Shown here piece after piece: positions 33,179 through 42,440 of a stretch of 49,970 bases of DNA (position 1 is the stretch's first letter; each line of letters starts with the position of its first letter). The notes beneath the pieces were generated by a model, which did not search any database, was not told where the DNA came from, and worked only from the letters and a program-made list of their open reading frames with translations. Origin of the DNA: Sulfuricurvum sp. PD_MW2. GTDB taxonomy: Bacteria > Campylobacterota > Campylobacteria > Campylobacterales > Sulfurimonadaceae. Both the position numbers and the translations under genes were made by a program. The stretch lies in assembly GCF_002633015.1 (NCBI RefSeq), contig NZ_NSIU01000015.1, forward strand, positions 1 through 49,970, read 5' to 3'.

Positions 33179-33946
33179 TCAGTGAATAAACTCAAAAACT
33201 CCCATCACAATTTCTACAGCGATCAAAATGATGATGATCCACTCCAAAAATTCGCTTTTTTTATGATTGATAATGTCCATGACAAGCATCACATCCTCTT
33301 TGATCTGTGAGAGTTTCGAGAGTGCTGTTTCATGCCGATCGTAAAGTTCTAGAATAAAAGCAAGACGGATATAGAGGGCCTCTGCTTCCTCGTTATCCCA
33401 TAAAATATTCGGTTTGTCCAAAAGTAGCAGATTACTGAGCATATCGTGACGGGTGAGTGCGAGACGTTTGGCAAATTGCATAAGATGGGAACGACGGCTG
33501 ATTGAAAAAGTATGTATCGATTCGACGATTCGGCGGCTTTGGGAGAAAAGGGTGTCGAGACGTTTTTCATAACGTTCCAAGCCTACGCTTTGAGAGATGG
33601 CTAAGGCGATAATATTGAGATTAAGTGTTGAAGCTTCCCGCAAGAAGATCGATTCATTCGTTACATTAAAAGGTGAAGCAAGATGAGGATCGACATGTAT
33701 TGGATAGTCTTGAGTAATGAGATGTTCGGTATCCAGAGAGATCCGCAACAATGAGAGTGCCTCAAGAATTTGCTTTTTATCCTCTGCGATGAGAGTGAGA
33801 ACGCCAAACGGAGCTAAAACAACATGGAATGATGCATTGGCGCCGTAGTAACCGTTCTCTAAGCCTTTGCTGAGGGTGATATCAAGAGCGTATTCAACGG
33901 TAGAGGTGGTTAACGGATGAGAAAGATTGAGTGAGAGGAGGTTCAT
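33179..33946 (-). CDS. RMD1/YagE (DUF155) family membrane-anchored protein
   Basis: A 255-residue protein with the family's diagnostic end: LDKPNILWDNEEAEALYIRLAFILELYDR, then INHKKSEFLEWIIIILIAVEIVMGVFEF, a single C-terminal membrane helix. The N-terminal half is a soluble alpha/beta domain. Relatives are yeast Rmd1/Rmd8 and human RMND1; in bacteria the role is unknown, though mitochondrial members influence translation. It is transcribed in the same direction as the cytochrome c but is separated from it by a 76-base gap. Confidence 0.85.
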   Translation of the reverse strand: MNLLSLNLSHPLTTSTVEYALDITLSKGLENGYYGANASFHVVLAPFGVLTLIAEDKKQILEALSLLRISLDTEHLITQDYPIHVDPHLASPFNVTNESIFLREASTLNLNIIALAISQSVGLERYEKRLDTLFSQSRRIVESIHTFSISRRSHLMQFAKRLALTRHDMLSNLLLLDKPNILWDNEEAEALYIRLAFILELYDRHETALSKLSQIKEDVMLVMDIINHKKSEFLEWIIIILIAVEIVMGVFEFIH

Positions 33947-34013
33947 TGATATCCCTTTAACCGAAAATTGGTTTGATTTATTGTATCATCCCTTGATTAC
34001 AATTGGGGTGATA

Positions 34014-35222
34014 ATGCAAAGTAAAATAGTCGTTGGATTGGTAGGATTATGGGTGGGTTGGAGTTCGCTTCAAGCTGATGTTTCGGAGATGATATTTTAT
34101 CCTCAAGCCGATTTCTCGGAGGGGATTTTCCATTTCAACTATCAGGGCGAAAAAAATAAAAATTACGGGTTCATGTTTGAAAAAGGATTTGACCCGACTC
34201 GAATCGTTTATGTCCGTCCTGCTAATCATAGAATGGAAAAAACCAAAGAAGGATTGACAAAACTCTCATTTGAAAATACCGATCGCTACTCGTATCTTGA
34301 ACGTGCCAATAAAGATGATTTTATTGTTTCAGAAGAGAATGGAATCGTTAAAATTCTTCTCAGCGGAGGGGATTGCAAGGGGAGCAGTGATTGCGTAACG
34401 GCAGAGAATATCCTTACGGTCAATATTCCAAAAGGGTATGGTGTACGCAAGTATCAAGGTTTGGATCAAGATCTTAAACCGCTTAAAAATCCGCAGTGGC
34501 AGCGTAACGGAAACACCTATACTTTGACGGTCCGTGATGTTAAAGGGGCCTGTGTGATGATGGAGTTGGAAAAACTCCGACCGGGGCAAAGTGCTGCAAG
34601 TATTGCTATGGCAGAACCAATGAAAGTGAGTGTACCTAGCCGCGTCATCGAAACTCCTAAAGCGGTTATCATCGAAGAGAAAAAGATGGCTCCGGTAGCT
34701 CCGATCATGGTTGAAGAGACTCCGGTTTCCACACCATCGCCGGTTGTGATTGCCTCTTCTGATGCGAAAGTTCAAAAAGAGACGATCGCCGTTGAACCCA
34801 AAAAAGAGTCTGTTGCACTCTTCAAAGCTCCTGAAAAGCCGGCTGTTACGGCGACAGCTCCCGCTCCTTACTTTAGAAACTTTCAAATTTTTGAGAGTCG
34901 AGTCGTAGCCCTAAGTGAAACGGGTAAAGAACGTTTGCGTGAATGGGCACAACTCTTTAAATCAGGGGGCTATACTTCGGTAACTATCAATGGTTACACC
35001 GATAATATTCCACCGCAACGTTTGAAAGCTCTGTATGCGGATAACCGTATTCTCTCGGAAGCGCGTGCCAAAATGGTTGCGGATTATTTGATGACACAAG
35101 GAATCAGCGCAAATACTATTAAAGTAAACGGGATGGGTGATGCTGATCCTGTTGCCTCGAACGATAACGAAGAGGGACGATCTAAAAATCGACGGATCGA
35201 GTTTATTCTAAACACACACTGA
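34014..35222 (+). CDS. OmpA-family peptidoglycan-binding protein with Pro-rich linker
   Basis: A 402-residue protein. The start at 34014 is chosen because it begins a signal peptide (MQSKIVVGLVGLWVGWSSLQA); upstream in-frame codons overlap the divergent gene. The N-terminal domain (about 25-190) is of unknown type, with two cysteines in GGDCKGSSDCVTAEN. Then comes an Ala/Pro/Val/Glu-rich linker (about 205-300) able to cross the periplasm. The C-terminal OmpA domain (about 305-402) has NGYTDNIPP, LSEARAKMVADYLM and a final GRSKNRRIEF, the usual peptidoglycan-binding pattern. It ends with a 20-base convergent overlap with the binding-protein-GGDEF gene. Confidence 0.85.
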   Translation: MQSKIVVGLVGLWVGWSSLQADVSEMIFYPQADFSEGIFHFNYQGEKNKNYGFMFEKGFDPTRIVYVRPANHRMEKTKEGLTKLSFENTDRYSYLERANKDDFIVSEENGIVKILLSGGDCKGSSDCVTAENILTVNIPKGYGVRKYQGLDQDLKPLKNPQWQRNGNTYTLTVRDVKGACVMMELEKLRPGQSAASIAMAEPMKVSVPSRVIETPKAVIIEEKKMAPVAPIMVEETPVSTPSPVVIASSDAKVQKETIAVEPKKESVALFKAPEKPAVTATAPAPYFRNFQIFESRVVALSETGKERLREWAQLFKSGGYTSVTINGYTDNIPPQRLKALYADNRILSEARAKMVADYLMTQGISANTIKVNGMGDADPVASNDNEEGRSKNRRIEFILNTH

Positions 35223-37497
35223 CGCGATTGCGTCCTTGACTTTTTGAGGTGTAAAGTGCTTCATCGGCATGGATGATGAGGCGCTCTGGCGTATCATCTT
35301 TGGTGTAGCCGCATACACCGAAACTAGCTGTTTGAGTGTAATCGTCAAATATCACTTTAGACTCAAGAGTGCTGCGAAGCTTTTCAGCCAGAAGAACCGC
35401 TTCATCAGCTTCGGTTTCAGGACAAATAATCAAAAATTCTTCACCTCCCCATCGCCCTATAATATCGCTTTCACGGCAATTACTTCTGAAAACAGCGGCA
35501 ACGCTTTTGAGTACGGCATCTCCCGTTTGGTGTCCATACGTATCGTTCACTACTTTGAAAAAATCTAAATCGACGATTATGATCGAAAGTGGACGGTTGT
35601 AGCGAGCAGCGCCGCGTATTGCTTGTTTCAATGCTTCATCAAGTCGGTATCTATTTGCAAGGGTGGTCAGCGGATCGGTGGAGGAAAGAATCTGGAGTTC
35701 ATGTTGCGTTGCATGCAATGAATCAACGGCATTACGCAACGCGGTATTCATAAGGCTGAGTTTACGGGTATAGTACAGTAACAGTGCGACAATCACTCCG
35801 AGCGGAGCTAATATTTTTAACATTCTTTCCCATGACATCTGTTGTGTATACTCGATACGGATATGGCGGTTGTAAATATTCTCTCGCTCTTCAGGAGTGA
35901 TTGACAAAATCGCTTTTTCCATGATTTTGGCAAAAATCGGCCAATCGTTACGGATACCTATTGCTAATTCCGAATTATGGGGTATTTCACCGGAGATTTT
36001 GAGATTTGCATAACCCTCTTTTTTGATTGCGTAGGTGATGGCAGCCGTATTATCGATAAAGGCGAATGCTTTGCCGGTCGCGACCGCTTCAAGCCCTTCT
36101 GCGATGGTATTGACCGCATACCGGTTGATATACGGATAGTGTTTTTTTAGGATCTCTTCACTCACATAACCCCGTGCAACGGCTACGGTTTTATTTTTGA
36201 GCTCGCTAATATCGTTCAAGTAGCCGACATTTTCATCGGTGACGATAACCATTCGAAAATTGAGATAAGGGGGAGTAAATGTTGCGTACATCTCTCGCTC
36301 AGGAGTTTTCACTGCGCAGGGAAACATATCGAGCTGATGGCGTTCCATGAGTGAAACCGCATCTTTCCACACCCCTTTGGTGTAGGGTTCAAACCGGATG
36401 CCGAGTCTTTGGGAAATGAGGCTGAGATAATCGGCCGCTAGACCCTTATACTCTCCTTTGGCATCAAGATATTCAAAGGGCGCCCAGGATGTATCGATAG
36501 CAGTATGGATAACGGGGTGCTGTTTTAGCCATGTTATTTCTTGAGGTGTTAGATTGAGCTGATTGTTAAGGGCATCTTTGTAGATATATTTGTCTAAGGG
36601 GATATTGGAATTGATCAGACCATGACGTTTTAAAAGATTTTGAGTGTACTCTAATCTCCCATAATCAAGTGTCCCGATCGGTATCGTCGTAGCGGAAATA
36701 ACAGACTCTATCCCTTTTGCTTCATAACGAAGTTGATCGAGGCTTTTTTGCGGTGCATATTTGGTTTGGATCAGACGAATTATCTCTTCTTGGTGAGAGA
36801 GTGCGTATTCCCATCCCCGTATGGTCGCCCGTTTCATAGCCGCAACCCGCTTAGGGTGGTTGAGCAACTCATTTTGGGATGTAAAAAGTGTATCACCGTA
36901 TAAATCAACACCGAAATGCTGTGGGTTGATAATATTGGTTTCTATCCCTTTTTGAAGAAGAGCATAGGGCTCATTGGTAATATAGCCATGATGTGCGTCG
37001 ACCTCTTTGTTGATAAACGCTTTGAAATCAAAATCGGCATTGACTCGGTTGAATCCTTTTTTTAAAACGCCTGTTTCATGCATCATAGCAAGGATAGGAA
37101 GGCCATCGGCATCATTGGGATAAAAGGCGACCCGTCTGCCGATTAGTTTATACGGGCTGTCGATACTGCTTGATTTGAGTGTGAGCAATATATTGGGAGA
37201 GTGCTGAAAAATAGGAGCAATAATAACAATAGGGCTTTTCTGCGCCTGATAAAGAAATAACACCGAATCGGCAATGCCGTATTGCGATTCGCCTTGAAGT
37301 ACTTGTTCGACATTGTTTTTTACGATGTCTCGATCTTTGAGTTCTACATCAAGACCTTCATCGCGAAAAAATCCTTTTTCAAGCGCTGCGTAATAGCCCG
37401 CGAATTGGAACTGATGGTGCCATTTAAGCTGCAAAGAGATTTTTTCTGCAGCGAATAGAGAGGAAGAGATGAACAAAATAATGAGGAATAATTGCAT
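35203..37497 (-). CDS. Double periplasmic-binding-domain GGDEF sensor
   Basis: A 764-residue membrane protein, starting at 37497 with a signal or membrane segment (MQLFLIILFISSSLFA). The first periplasmic domain (about 20-320) is NMT1/ThiY-like: ISLQLKWHHQFQFAGYYAALEKGFFRDEGLDVEL is typical of thiamine-precursor-binding proteins. The second (about 330-560) is an amino-acid-type solute-binding domain (SBP_bac_3: HTAIDTSWAPFEYLDAKGEYKGLAADYL). One membrane segment follows (near 575-595), then GGDEF (about 620-764) with DLDFFKVVNDTYGH, active site RWGGEEF and I-site RESD. It should convert binding of one or two small nutrients outside the membrane into c-di-GMP made inside. It lies 7 bases after an upstream winged-helix-like gene. 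Confidence 0.9.
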   Translation of the reverse strand: MQLFLIILFISSSLFAAEKISLQLKWHHQFQFAGYYAALEKGFFRDEGLDVELKDRDIVKNNVEQVLQGESQYGIADSVLFLYQAQKSPIVIIAPIFQHSPNILLTLKSSSIDSPYKLIGRRVAFYPNDADGLPILAMMHETGVLKKGFNRVNADFDFKAFINKEVDAHHGYITNEPYALLQKGIETNIINPQHFGVDLYGDTLFTSQNELLNHPKRVAAMKRATIRGWEYALSHQEEIIRLIQTKYAPQKSLDQLRYEAKGIESVISATTIPIGTLDYGRLEYTQNLLKRHGLINSNIPLDKYIYKDALNNQLNLTPQEITWLKQHPVIHTAIDTSWAPFEYLDAKGEYKGLAADYLSLISQRLGIRFEPYTKGVWKDAVSLMERHQLDMFPCAVKTPEREMYATFTPPYLNFRMVIVTDENVGYLNDISELKNKTVAVARGYVSEEILKKHYPYINRYAVNTIAEGLEAVATGKAFAFIDNTAAITYAIKKEGYANLKISGEIPHNSELAIGIRNDWPIFAKIMEKAILSITPEERENIYNRHIRIEYTQQMSWERMLKILAPLGVIVALLLYYTRKLSLMNTALRNAVDSLHATQHELQILSSTDPLTTLANRYRLDEALKQAIRGAARYNRPLSIIIVDLDFFKVVNDTYGHQTGDAVLKSVAAVFRSNCRESDIIGRWGGEEFLIICPETEADEAVLLAEKLRSTLESKVIFDDYTQTASFGVCGYTKDDTPERLIIHADEALYTSKSQGRNRVSVCLE

Positions 37498-37504
37498 GTA
37501 TTGA

Positions 37505-38386
37505 CTACATTTGCTCATATAAATCAAAGAGATCGATGTCATCCGGGAGGCGTGGTTTGCCATCACGGAAACTGCGGGTATGAGCGATGAGCCGCTTGAA
37601 GTGTTTACGCAAATGGTAGGCATCGGGAACATTCGGACGGAACCAATCTCCTTTGGCACTGAAAAGCCAGTCAATAGCCGCTTTGACATCGAGAAGCGAG
37701 TATCCGCCCGTATCGATCAATAGTCGAATCTGCGCAGCCCAGCTCATAACATTAAACGGCTCTTCAAACTGCGGATCGATAGAGGCGAGATGGCGGATGA
37801 AATACTGTGCCATCTCGAACTCTTCAGTGGTCGGTTTGGTTTCGGCAAGGGCATGTTGTGATGCGATGACCGGAGCATTTGATGCGATCTCTTTGCGTAC
37901 CCAGCGCTCGAATTCGGCGCACCAGTCAAATGAGCGGTTATTCCGTGAACGCTGATAGAGGGCAAAATCCTCAAACAGTTCACGTCGAAGTCCTTCCCGA
38001 TCGCAGAGTTCAAAGGCAAATGCATGGAGCTCTTCATACGCTTCATTGGAGAGGTTTAGAAAATAGCTGCTGTCACTGTATTGAGTCGGTGAAAGACTCA
38101 TCTCGACAGTCGGTAGGGCGGAAATCGGCTCGAAAGTATAGTAGATCATTACCCCTTGAGGTGTTTTTTTGCGAAGGGTTTTGAGAATTCCTTTTTTAAC
38201 CATTGCATCCAACGCCTCGATTACTTCGCGCGGGGTATGGCGAAGCGCTTGGGCGAGTGTAGAAGCGTCGACATCGCTTGGCTTGTCGCCCCATTGCTGG
38301 GTATGGCGGGCAATGAGGGGAATGAGAGAACGCTCCATGAGGCTAAGATCATCGCGATCAATCAGAGATGTCGGGATCGTAATCAT
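37505..38386 (-). CDS. Winged-helix-like DNA-binding protein, function unknown
   Basis: A 293-residue soluble protein. The N-terminal 80 residues resemble a winged helix: LIARHTQQWGDKPSDVDASTLAQALRHTPREVIEALDAMVKKGILKTL reads as helix-turn-helix plus wing. The rest is helical, with a C-terminal segment including WAAQIRLLIDTGGYSLLDVKAAIDWLFSAKGDWFRPNV that recalls the DnaD/DnaB-type or replication-initiator C-terminal domains, but this is only suggestive. The start overlaps the upstream gene stop (ATGA). It is followed 7 bases later by the GGDEF sensor. Confidence 0.6.
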   Translation of the reverse strand: MITIPTSLIDRDDLSLMERSLIPLIARHTQQWGDKPSDVDASTLAQALRHTPREVIEALDAMVKKGILKTLRKKTPQGVMIYYTFEPISALPTVEMSLSPTQYSDSSYFLNLSNEAYEELHAFAFELCDREGLRRELFEDFALYQRSRNNRSFDWCAEFERWVRKEIASNAPVIASQHALAETKPTTEEFEMAQYFIRHLASIDPQFEEPFNVMSWAAQIRLLIDTGGYSLLDVKAAIDWLFSAKGDWFRPNVPDAYHLRKHFKRLIAHTRSFRDGKPRLPDDIDLFDLYEQM

Positions 38387-38988
38387 GAACGTTTGATCGA
38401 ATCGATGAGTTTTGTTTTGATCGGTGATAAGAGAGGAGATTGAGAATCGCGTTCCCGACGGAGAATTTCATTGCGGTATTCATGAACCACACGCGCTTCA
38501 AAAAGACTTTTGTCGAGTGAAACATAATCATAGATCCACTTTTTGGTGAGAGTTTTGACGACATTGATATCGGTTTCATCGAGTAAAGCTCTCTCATCTC
38601 CGGCATGGCGGATCGAGGTAAATCGGATCGCTTCAAACCGTTCCAGTGCACTTTTCTCGCTGTCTCGCACCAGACTGACATCACGACGGATATCGTACAT
38701 CAGGGTATAGAGTATTTCAGCACGTTTTTGTGCTTCTTGGTCGATGGGGGTTAGGGCTTGAGATTCAAACTCTTCCGCAATGAGTGCAATTTTTTCAAAT
38801 CCGTTTTTGTAGGGCATCTCTCGAAGTGATAAACGGCGAAAAAACTCTCGATACTGTGAAGGGTGGATGTGACGTACCAAATCGGCGATGTGTGCACGGA
38901 GGTTGATATCCTCTTCGATTTTGAAATATTCCATCAATGAAGTGACGAATTTGGCGCGGATTTGGTCTTCGGTCGGTCGATTTTGCAT
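38383..38988 (-). CDS. Unknown helical protein
   Basis: A 201-residue, highly charged, mainly helical soluble protein with no family I recognise. Segments such as HIADLVRHIHPSQYREFFRRLSLREMPYKNGF and AEILYTLMYDIRRDVSL suggest a helical bundle. It is translationally coupled (ATGA) to the winged-helix-like gene downstream, implying the two act together, perhaps on DNA. No signal peptide is present. It is first in a three-gene reverse operon that ends with the binding-protein-GGDEF sensor. Confidence 0.55.
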   Translation of the reverse strand: MQNRPTEDQIRAKFVTSLMEYFKIEEDINLRAHIADLVRHIHPSQYREFFRRLSLREMPYKNGFEKIALIAEEFESQALTPIDQEAQKRAEILYTLMYDIRRDVSLVRDSEKSALERFEAIRFTSIRHAGDERALLDETDINVVKTLTKKWIYDYVSLDKSLFEARVVHEYRNEILRRERDSQSPLLSPIKTKLIDSIKRS

Positions 38989-39155
38989 GTATATAGTATA
39001 TCACGATGATCTTTAGAGTAGTGTTAGTTAAAAAATAAGGTAAAATAACGGCGGGTATTTTTTATCGGTACCCTAATCCGCCAAAAGAGGCTACCATCCT
39101 AACCATCGACCATACCGTTATCCCTGAGGGCGACGCAGAACTCGGCGATAATCTT

Positions 39156-40208
39156 TTGTATTACGATTACAATATCGATCATCTTTTGTCGCTTGAGGCA
39201 AAAGGGTTGAGCATTGAGGATGAGGGATACATCAGTGCATTTCGCTCGTTTGAGGGGGAAGTGTATGAAAACTATATCTACGAAAAACTGCTCCGTTATG
39301 CGGCAAATGAACCGCAAATTAAGAGTTTTATCATCAAAGGACCGCACAAACATCGTACCCGTGCACAAAGCGATGCGTTGTCGGTGAGCTGGAAAGGGCA
39401 GATTATCTATCGTGCCCGCCATAAAGAGATTGGAGAGTTTGACGGACTTTTATTTACGGACAAAGAGCTCTATTTCGTCGAGATGACGTTGGTCAAATCG
39501 GTGAGTAATCTCAAAAAACGTCTCCGTAAAAAACGGGCATTGCTCGAAGTTTTATTTCCCCGCTATCAGGTCAAAGCATTGTTGGTGCTCAACGAAGGGG
39601 CAACGGGAACTTCGGATCTCCCTTCATTTGCTTCTGTTTGGATGACAAAACCTTACAGTGCCCGTCACATTTTGGAACGGCTGAGTTCGAAATCGCCACG
39701 CCAACCGATGATCCGTATCGAGAGTTCAAAAATCGCGCATGCCGAAGATCTCAAAATTGCCGCTTTTAAGTATTATGCGACACTCTCATGGATGCTCCGT
39801 TCACTTCGCGGGAAAGATCCGATGGACGTTGATTTTTTCCGCCGACCGGCAACGCAGCGGTATCATGATATTTATACCAAAGTCTATATAGGTTATTTGA
39901 GCGTGGATGATTTTAAAACACTTGCTCCTGATCTCTCATGGGACAATTCGAATGCTTCTCGTGTTGTAGTAGCAATTGAAAAAGATCATTCCGGCGGATA
40001 TTTTCTCACCTATTTTGTCCGTCATGCCTCGAAAAAGCTTGACAACGTTGTGATCGCTTCGACAGGAAGCAAGGTAACAAAAAAAGATCCGTTTGGAATT
40101 ACCCTTACTGAGATGAATCATCTGGACAAAGTAATGGATCAGAGTTTTTATCTCACATTACAACAGCATGAAAAACTTGGACAATTATTAAGCAAGCTCT
40201 CTCATTAA
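39156..40208 (+). CDS. Unknown protein, possibly nuclease-fold, with unclear start
   Basis: At least 350 residues. The N-terminal 150 residues include EFDGLLFTDKELYFVEMTL followed by a basic KKRLRKKRALLEVLFPRYQVKALLVLNEG, an arrangement resembling PD-(D/E)xK nuclease-like folds (Asp, then a strand with Glu, then a basic helix), but the Lys of ExK is a Thr. No known family is claimed. The start is uncertain: TTG at 39156 has no ribosome-binding site, while the frame is open and coding-like back to about 39033. A good AGAGG (39086-39090) sits five bases before an in-frame ATC at 39096, so translation may begin there. It is a stand-alone gene, divergent from the 38383-38988 gene. Confidence 0.65.
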   Translation: MYYDYNIDHLLSLEAKGLSIEDEGYISAFRSFEGEVYENYIYEKLLRYAANEPQIKSFIIKGPHKHRTRAQSDALSVSWKGQIIYRARHKEIGEFDGLLFTDKELYFVEMTLVKSVSNLKKRLRKKRALLEVLFPRYQVKALLVLNEGATGTSDLPSFASVWMTKPYSARHILERLSSKSPRQPMIRIESSKIAHAEDLKIAAFKYYATLSWMLRSLRGKDPMDVDFFRRPATQRYHDIYTKVYIGYLSVDDFKTLAPDLSWDNSNASRVVVAIEKDHSGGYFLTYFVRHASKKLDNVVIASTGSKVTKKDPFGITLTEMNHLDKVMDQSFYLTLQQHEKLGQLLSKLSH

Positions 40209-40276
40209 ATAGCATTAACCATCAATTAGCCCTTTTTCTTTTATACTTTCGATAGAATAGAATATAAGGGATTTTT

Positions 40277-40735
40277 ATGAAAAAAGTGACTGCTGTATTG
40301 TTAATGACGTTAAGTTTATGGGGGGCACCCTATAAAGTAGGACACTCCGTTATGCCGTTGGATCTTAATGATCAGTTTGGCAAACGCTATACGTTAAAAG
40401 TGATGCCGAAAACACTTGTTATGGCCTTTGAAAAAGGGACTGGTGCAACGGTCAATGAGTATTTGAGTACTCAGGAAAAAGGGTATTTGGCGAAGAATAA
40501 AGCTGCGTTTGTTGCCGATATCAGCCAAATGCCGAAATTCATCACCGAAACGTTCGCACTCCCGAAAATGCGCAAATACAATCATACGGTTTTGTTGATC
40601 CAAGATGAAGAGCAGGGGATCAATTTTCCCTATCAGGAAGATAAAATTACCGTGATGAAATTTCGGGGAAATTTTCTGACAAAAGTTGATTTCATCTCAA
40701 CCGCCGATGAGCTGAAAAAAGCGATAGAACAGTGA
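40277..40735 (+). CDS. Exported redoxin-like (thioredoxin-fold) protein
   Basis: A 152-residue protein with a short signal peptide (to about residue 16, LSLWGA). The mature part follows the plan of peroxiredoxin/YtfJ-like domains: VGHSVMPLDLNDQFGKRYTLKVMPKTLVMAFEKG, then ADISQMPKFITETFALPKMRKYNHTVLLI and the terminal DFISTADELKKAI. No CxxC or peroxidatic cysteine is present, so it is probably a binding or structural member rather than an oxidoreductase. It is first in an operon of six overlapping genes. A TAGAAT box at 40253-40258 may be its -10. Confidence 0.7.
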   Translation: MKKVTAVLLMTLSLWGAPYKVGHSVMPLDLNDQFGKRYTLKVMPKTLVMAFEKGTGATVNEYLSTQEKGYLAKNKAAFVADISQMPKFITETFALPKMRKYNHTVLLIQDEEQGINFPYQEDKITVMKFRGNFLTKVDFISTADELKKAIEQ

Positions 40736-41811
40736 TAACACCGATCAAAGCACTTCGAAAAAACAGGTTTAAAACGGCCCTTATTTTTATCAGTATGGCC
40801 GTATCCATTGCCGCGATCTTTCTCATCAGTGCCATATCGGGTGGAGTTGTGAGTATGTACAGCTCCATGCTCAAAACCGACGGAGATATTATCGTCACTC
40901 AAAAAGGGATCGCCGATACGTTTTTCAGTGATATTAACCGTACTGTTACGACTGAGATAGCTCGCATGAACGGTGTTAAAGAGATCAGTGCTTTGATTTT
41001 GGGTGCGGCTCCGGTAGAACCGTTACCTATTGTCGGTATTTACGGTGCCAGCGAGAATCGGTTTAAAAGCTATGCTTTAAAAAAAGGTTCATACCCGAAA
41101 TCGGGCGAAGTGATGCTTGGCTCGAAAATTTATGAGACCCTGAAACACCCTGAAACGATTTCTCTTTCAAAAAGAGAATTCCGTGTCAGTGGAGTCTTTA
41201 AAAGCCATATCGGGTTTGAGGACGGCGGAGTAGTGATGGGATTGGAGGATGCGGGTGAGGTATTTCATAAGAGTGCTTCGATTTTTCTCATTGCATTGAA
41301 GGATCTTGGTAAAAGCGATTCGGTCGTTGCTCAGATCAACAAAGCATACTCCCAGATGGAAGCGAAAACAACCGATGGGTTTATCGATTCGTACAACCAG
41401 TTCAAAATCATTAAAACCAGTTCCGACGTTATCGGAGCGATGGCATTTTTGATGGGAATCTTGGGGATTGTCAGTATGATGAGCATGGTGGTCAACGACC
41501 GCAAAGCCGAATTTGGAATTATGCGTTCTATCGGACTCTCGTCTCGGGTGATTATTTTTAAGTTATTGGGGGAAACGCTCATTATTGCGGTTTTGGCATT
41601 TATATTTGCCTTAGGAGCCTCCGAAGCCGTATTGGAGATGATCAAACATGCCGATAAATTTCAAGGCTACATTAACGGAGAGATTACGGCATTACTGGCA
41701 ATCAAAGTATTCATCATCTCGGTCAGCATGGCGCTTTTCGGTACACTGCTTCCGGCAATCTATGCTGCCCGTATTGATCCTATGAACTTGATCCAACGAG
41801 GTGGTGCATGA
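40732..41811 (+). CDS. FtsX/MacB-type ABC transporter permease
   Basis: A 359-residue inner-membrane protein with GTG start overlapping the redoxin-like stop (GTGA). A membrane segment at about 15-38 is followed by a periplasmic MacB_PCD-type domain (about 45-220) and three C-terminal membrane segments (about 235-260, 278-305 and 325-345), the type VII ABC layout (four helices). The segments GILGIVSMMSMVVNDRKAEFGIMRSIGLSSRVI and LLPAIYAARIDPMNLIQRG are typical. Such systems drive work in the periplasm, such as lipoprotein release or export, rather than simple transport. Its partner ATPase follows. Confidence 0.9.
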   Translation: MITPIKALRKNRFKTALIFISMAVSIAAIFLISAISGGVVSMYSSMLKTDGDIIVTQKGIADTFFSDINRTVTTEIARMNGVKEISALILGAAPVEPLPIVGIYGASENRFKSYALKKGSYPKSGEVMLGSKIYETLKHPETISLSKREFRVSGVFKSHIGFEDGGVVMGLEDAGEVFHKSASIFLIALKDLGKSDSVVAQINKAYSQMEAKTTDGFIDSYNQFKIIKTSSDVIGAMAFLMGILGIVSMMSMVVNDRKAEFGIMRSIGLSSRVIIFKLLGETLIIAVLAFIFALGASEAVLEMIKHADKFQGYINGEITALLAIKVFIISVSMALFGTLLPAIYAARIDPMNLIQRGGA

Positions 41812-42440
41812 GAATCGAAGCACATGGATTGGAACATTTTTACGGCCACGAAAAAGTATTGAATGGGGTCGATATTACGATAAATTCGGGAAGCTTTACC
41901 GCTATTATCGGAGAGAGCGGAAGCGGAAAAACAACATTGCTCTCGATCCTCTCAACGTTGCTGCAACCCACGAAAGGGATGACTCTGTACGATGGAAAAA
42001 CTTTGGGTGAATGGGGAAATATTGATCATTTTCGCCGTGCCAACATAGGATTTGTGTTTCAATTTCATTATCTGATTTCCTATTTGACGCTACGTGAAAA
42101 TATCGCGCTCGGTGCAATCGATGAGGGGCGTATCGAGTTGTTATTGCAATCACTTGGAATCGCTAAACTTTCTCACCGCTACAGTGATGAGGTCTCCGGC
42201 GGAGAGCGTCAGCGCGCAGCGATCGCCAGAGCATTGGTGAACGCTCCTGCTGTGGTATTTGCCGATGAGCCGACGGGGAACCTCGATAGCAAAAACGCGC
42301 TTGGGGTATATGAACTCTTCCGGGAGTTTTCAGGCACAGGGACGGGTTTTGTCGTTGCGTCACACGATAAAAAAATAGTCGATTATGCGGATACAATTAT
42401 TGAAATGGAGGACGGAATTGTTAAACAAATTCATCGATGA
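41808..42440 (+). CDS. LolD/MacB-type ABC transporter ATPase
   Basis: A 210-residue cytoplasmic ATPase. It shows Walker A GESGSGKTT (about residues 36-44), Q-loop FVFQFHYLISYLT, signature VSGGERQR, Walker B VVFADEPTGNLD and the switch histidine in VASHDKK. It overlaps the permease gene by ATGA and the following haem-copper-oxidase-like gene by 23 bases, so all are co-translated. It powers the FtsX-like permease; the substrate is unknown. Confidence 0.93.
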   Translation: MRIEAHGLEHFYGHEKVLNGVDITINSGSFTAIIGESGSGKTTLLSILSTLLQPTKGMTLYDGKTLGEWGNIDHFRRANIGFVFQFHYLISYLTLRENIALGAIDEGRIELLLQSLGIAKLSHRYSDEVSGGERQRAAIARALVNAPAVVFADEPTGNLDSKNALGVYELFREFSGTGTGFVVASHDKKIVDYADTIIEMEDGIVKQIHR

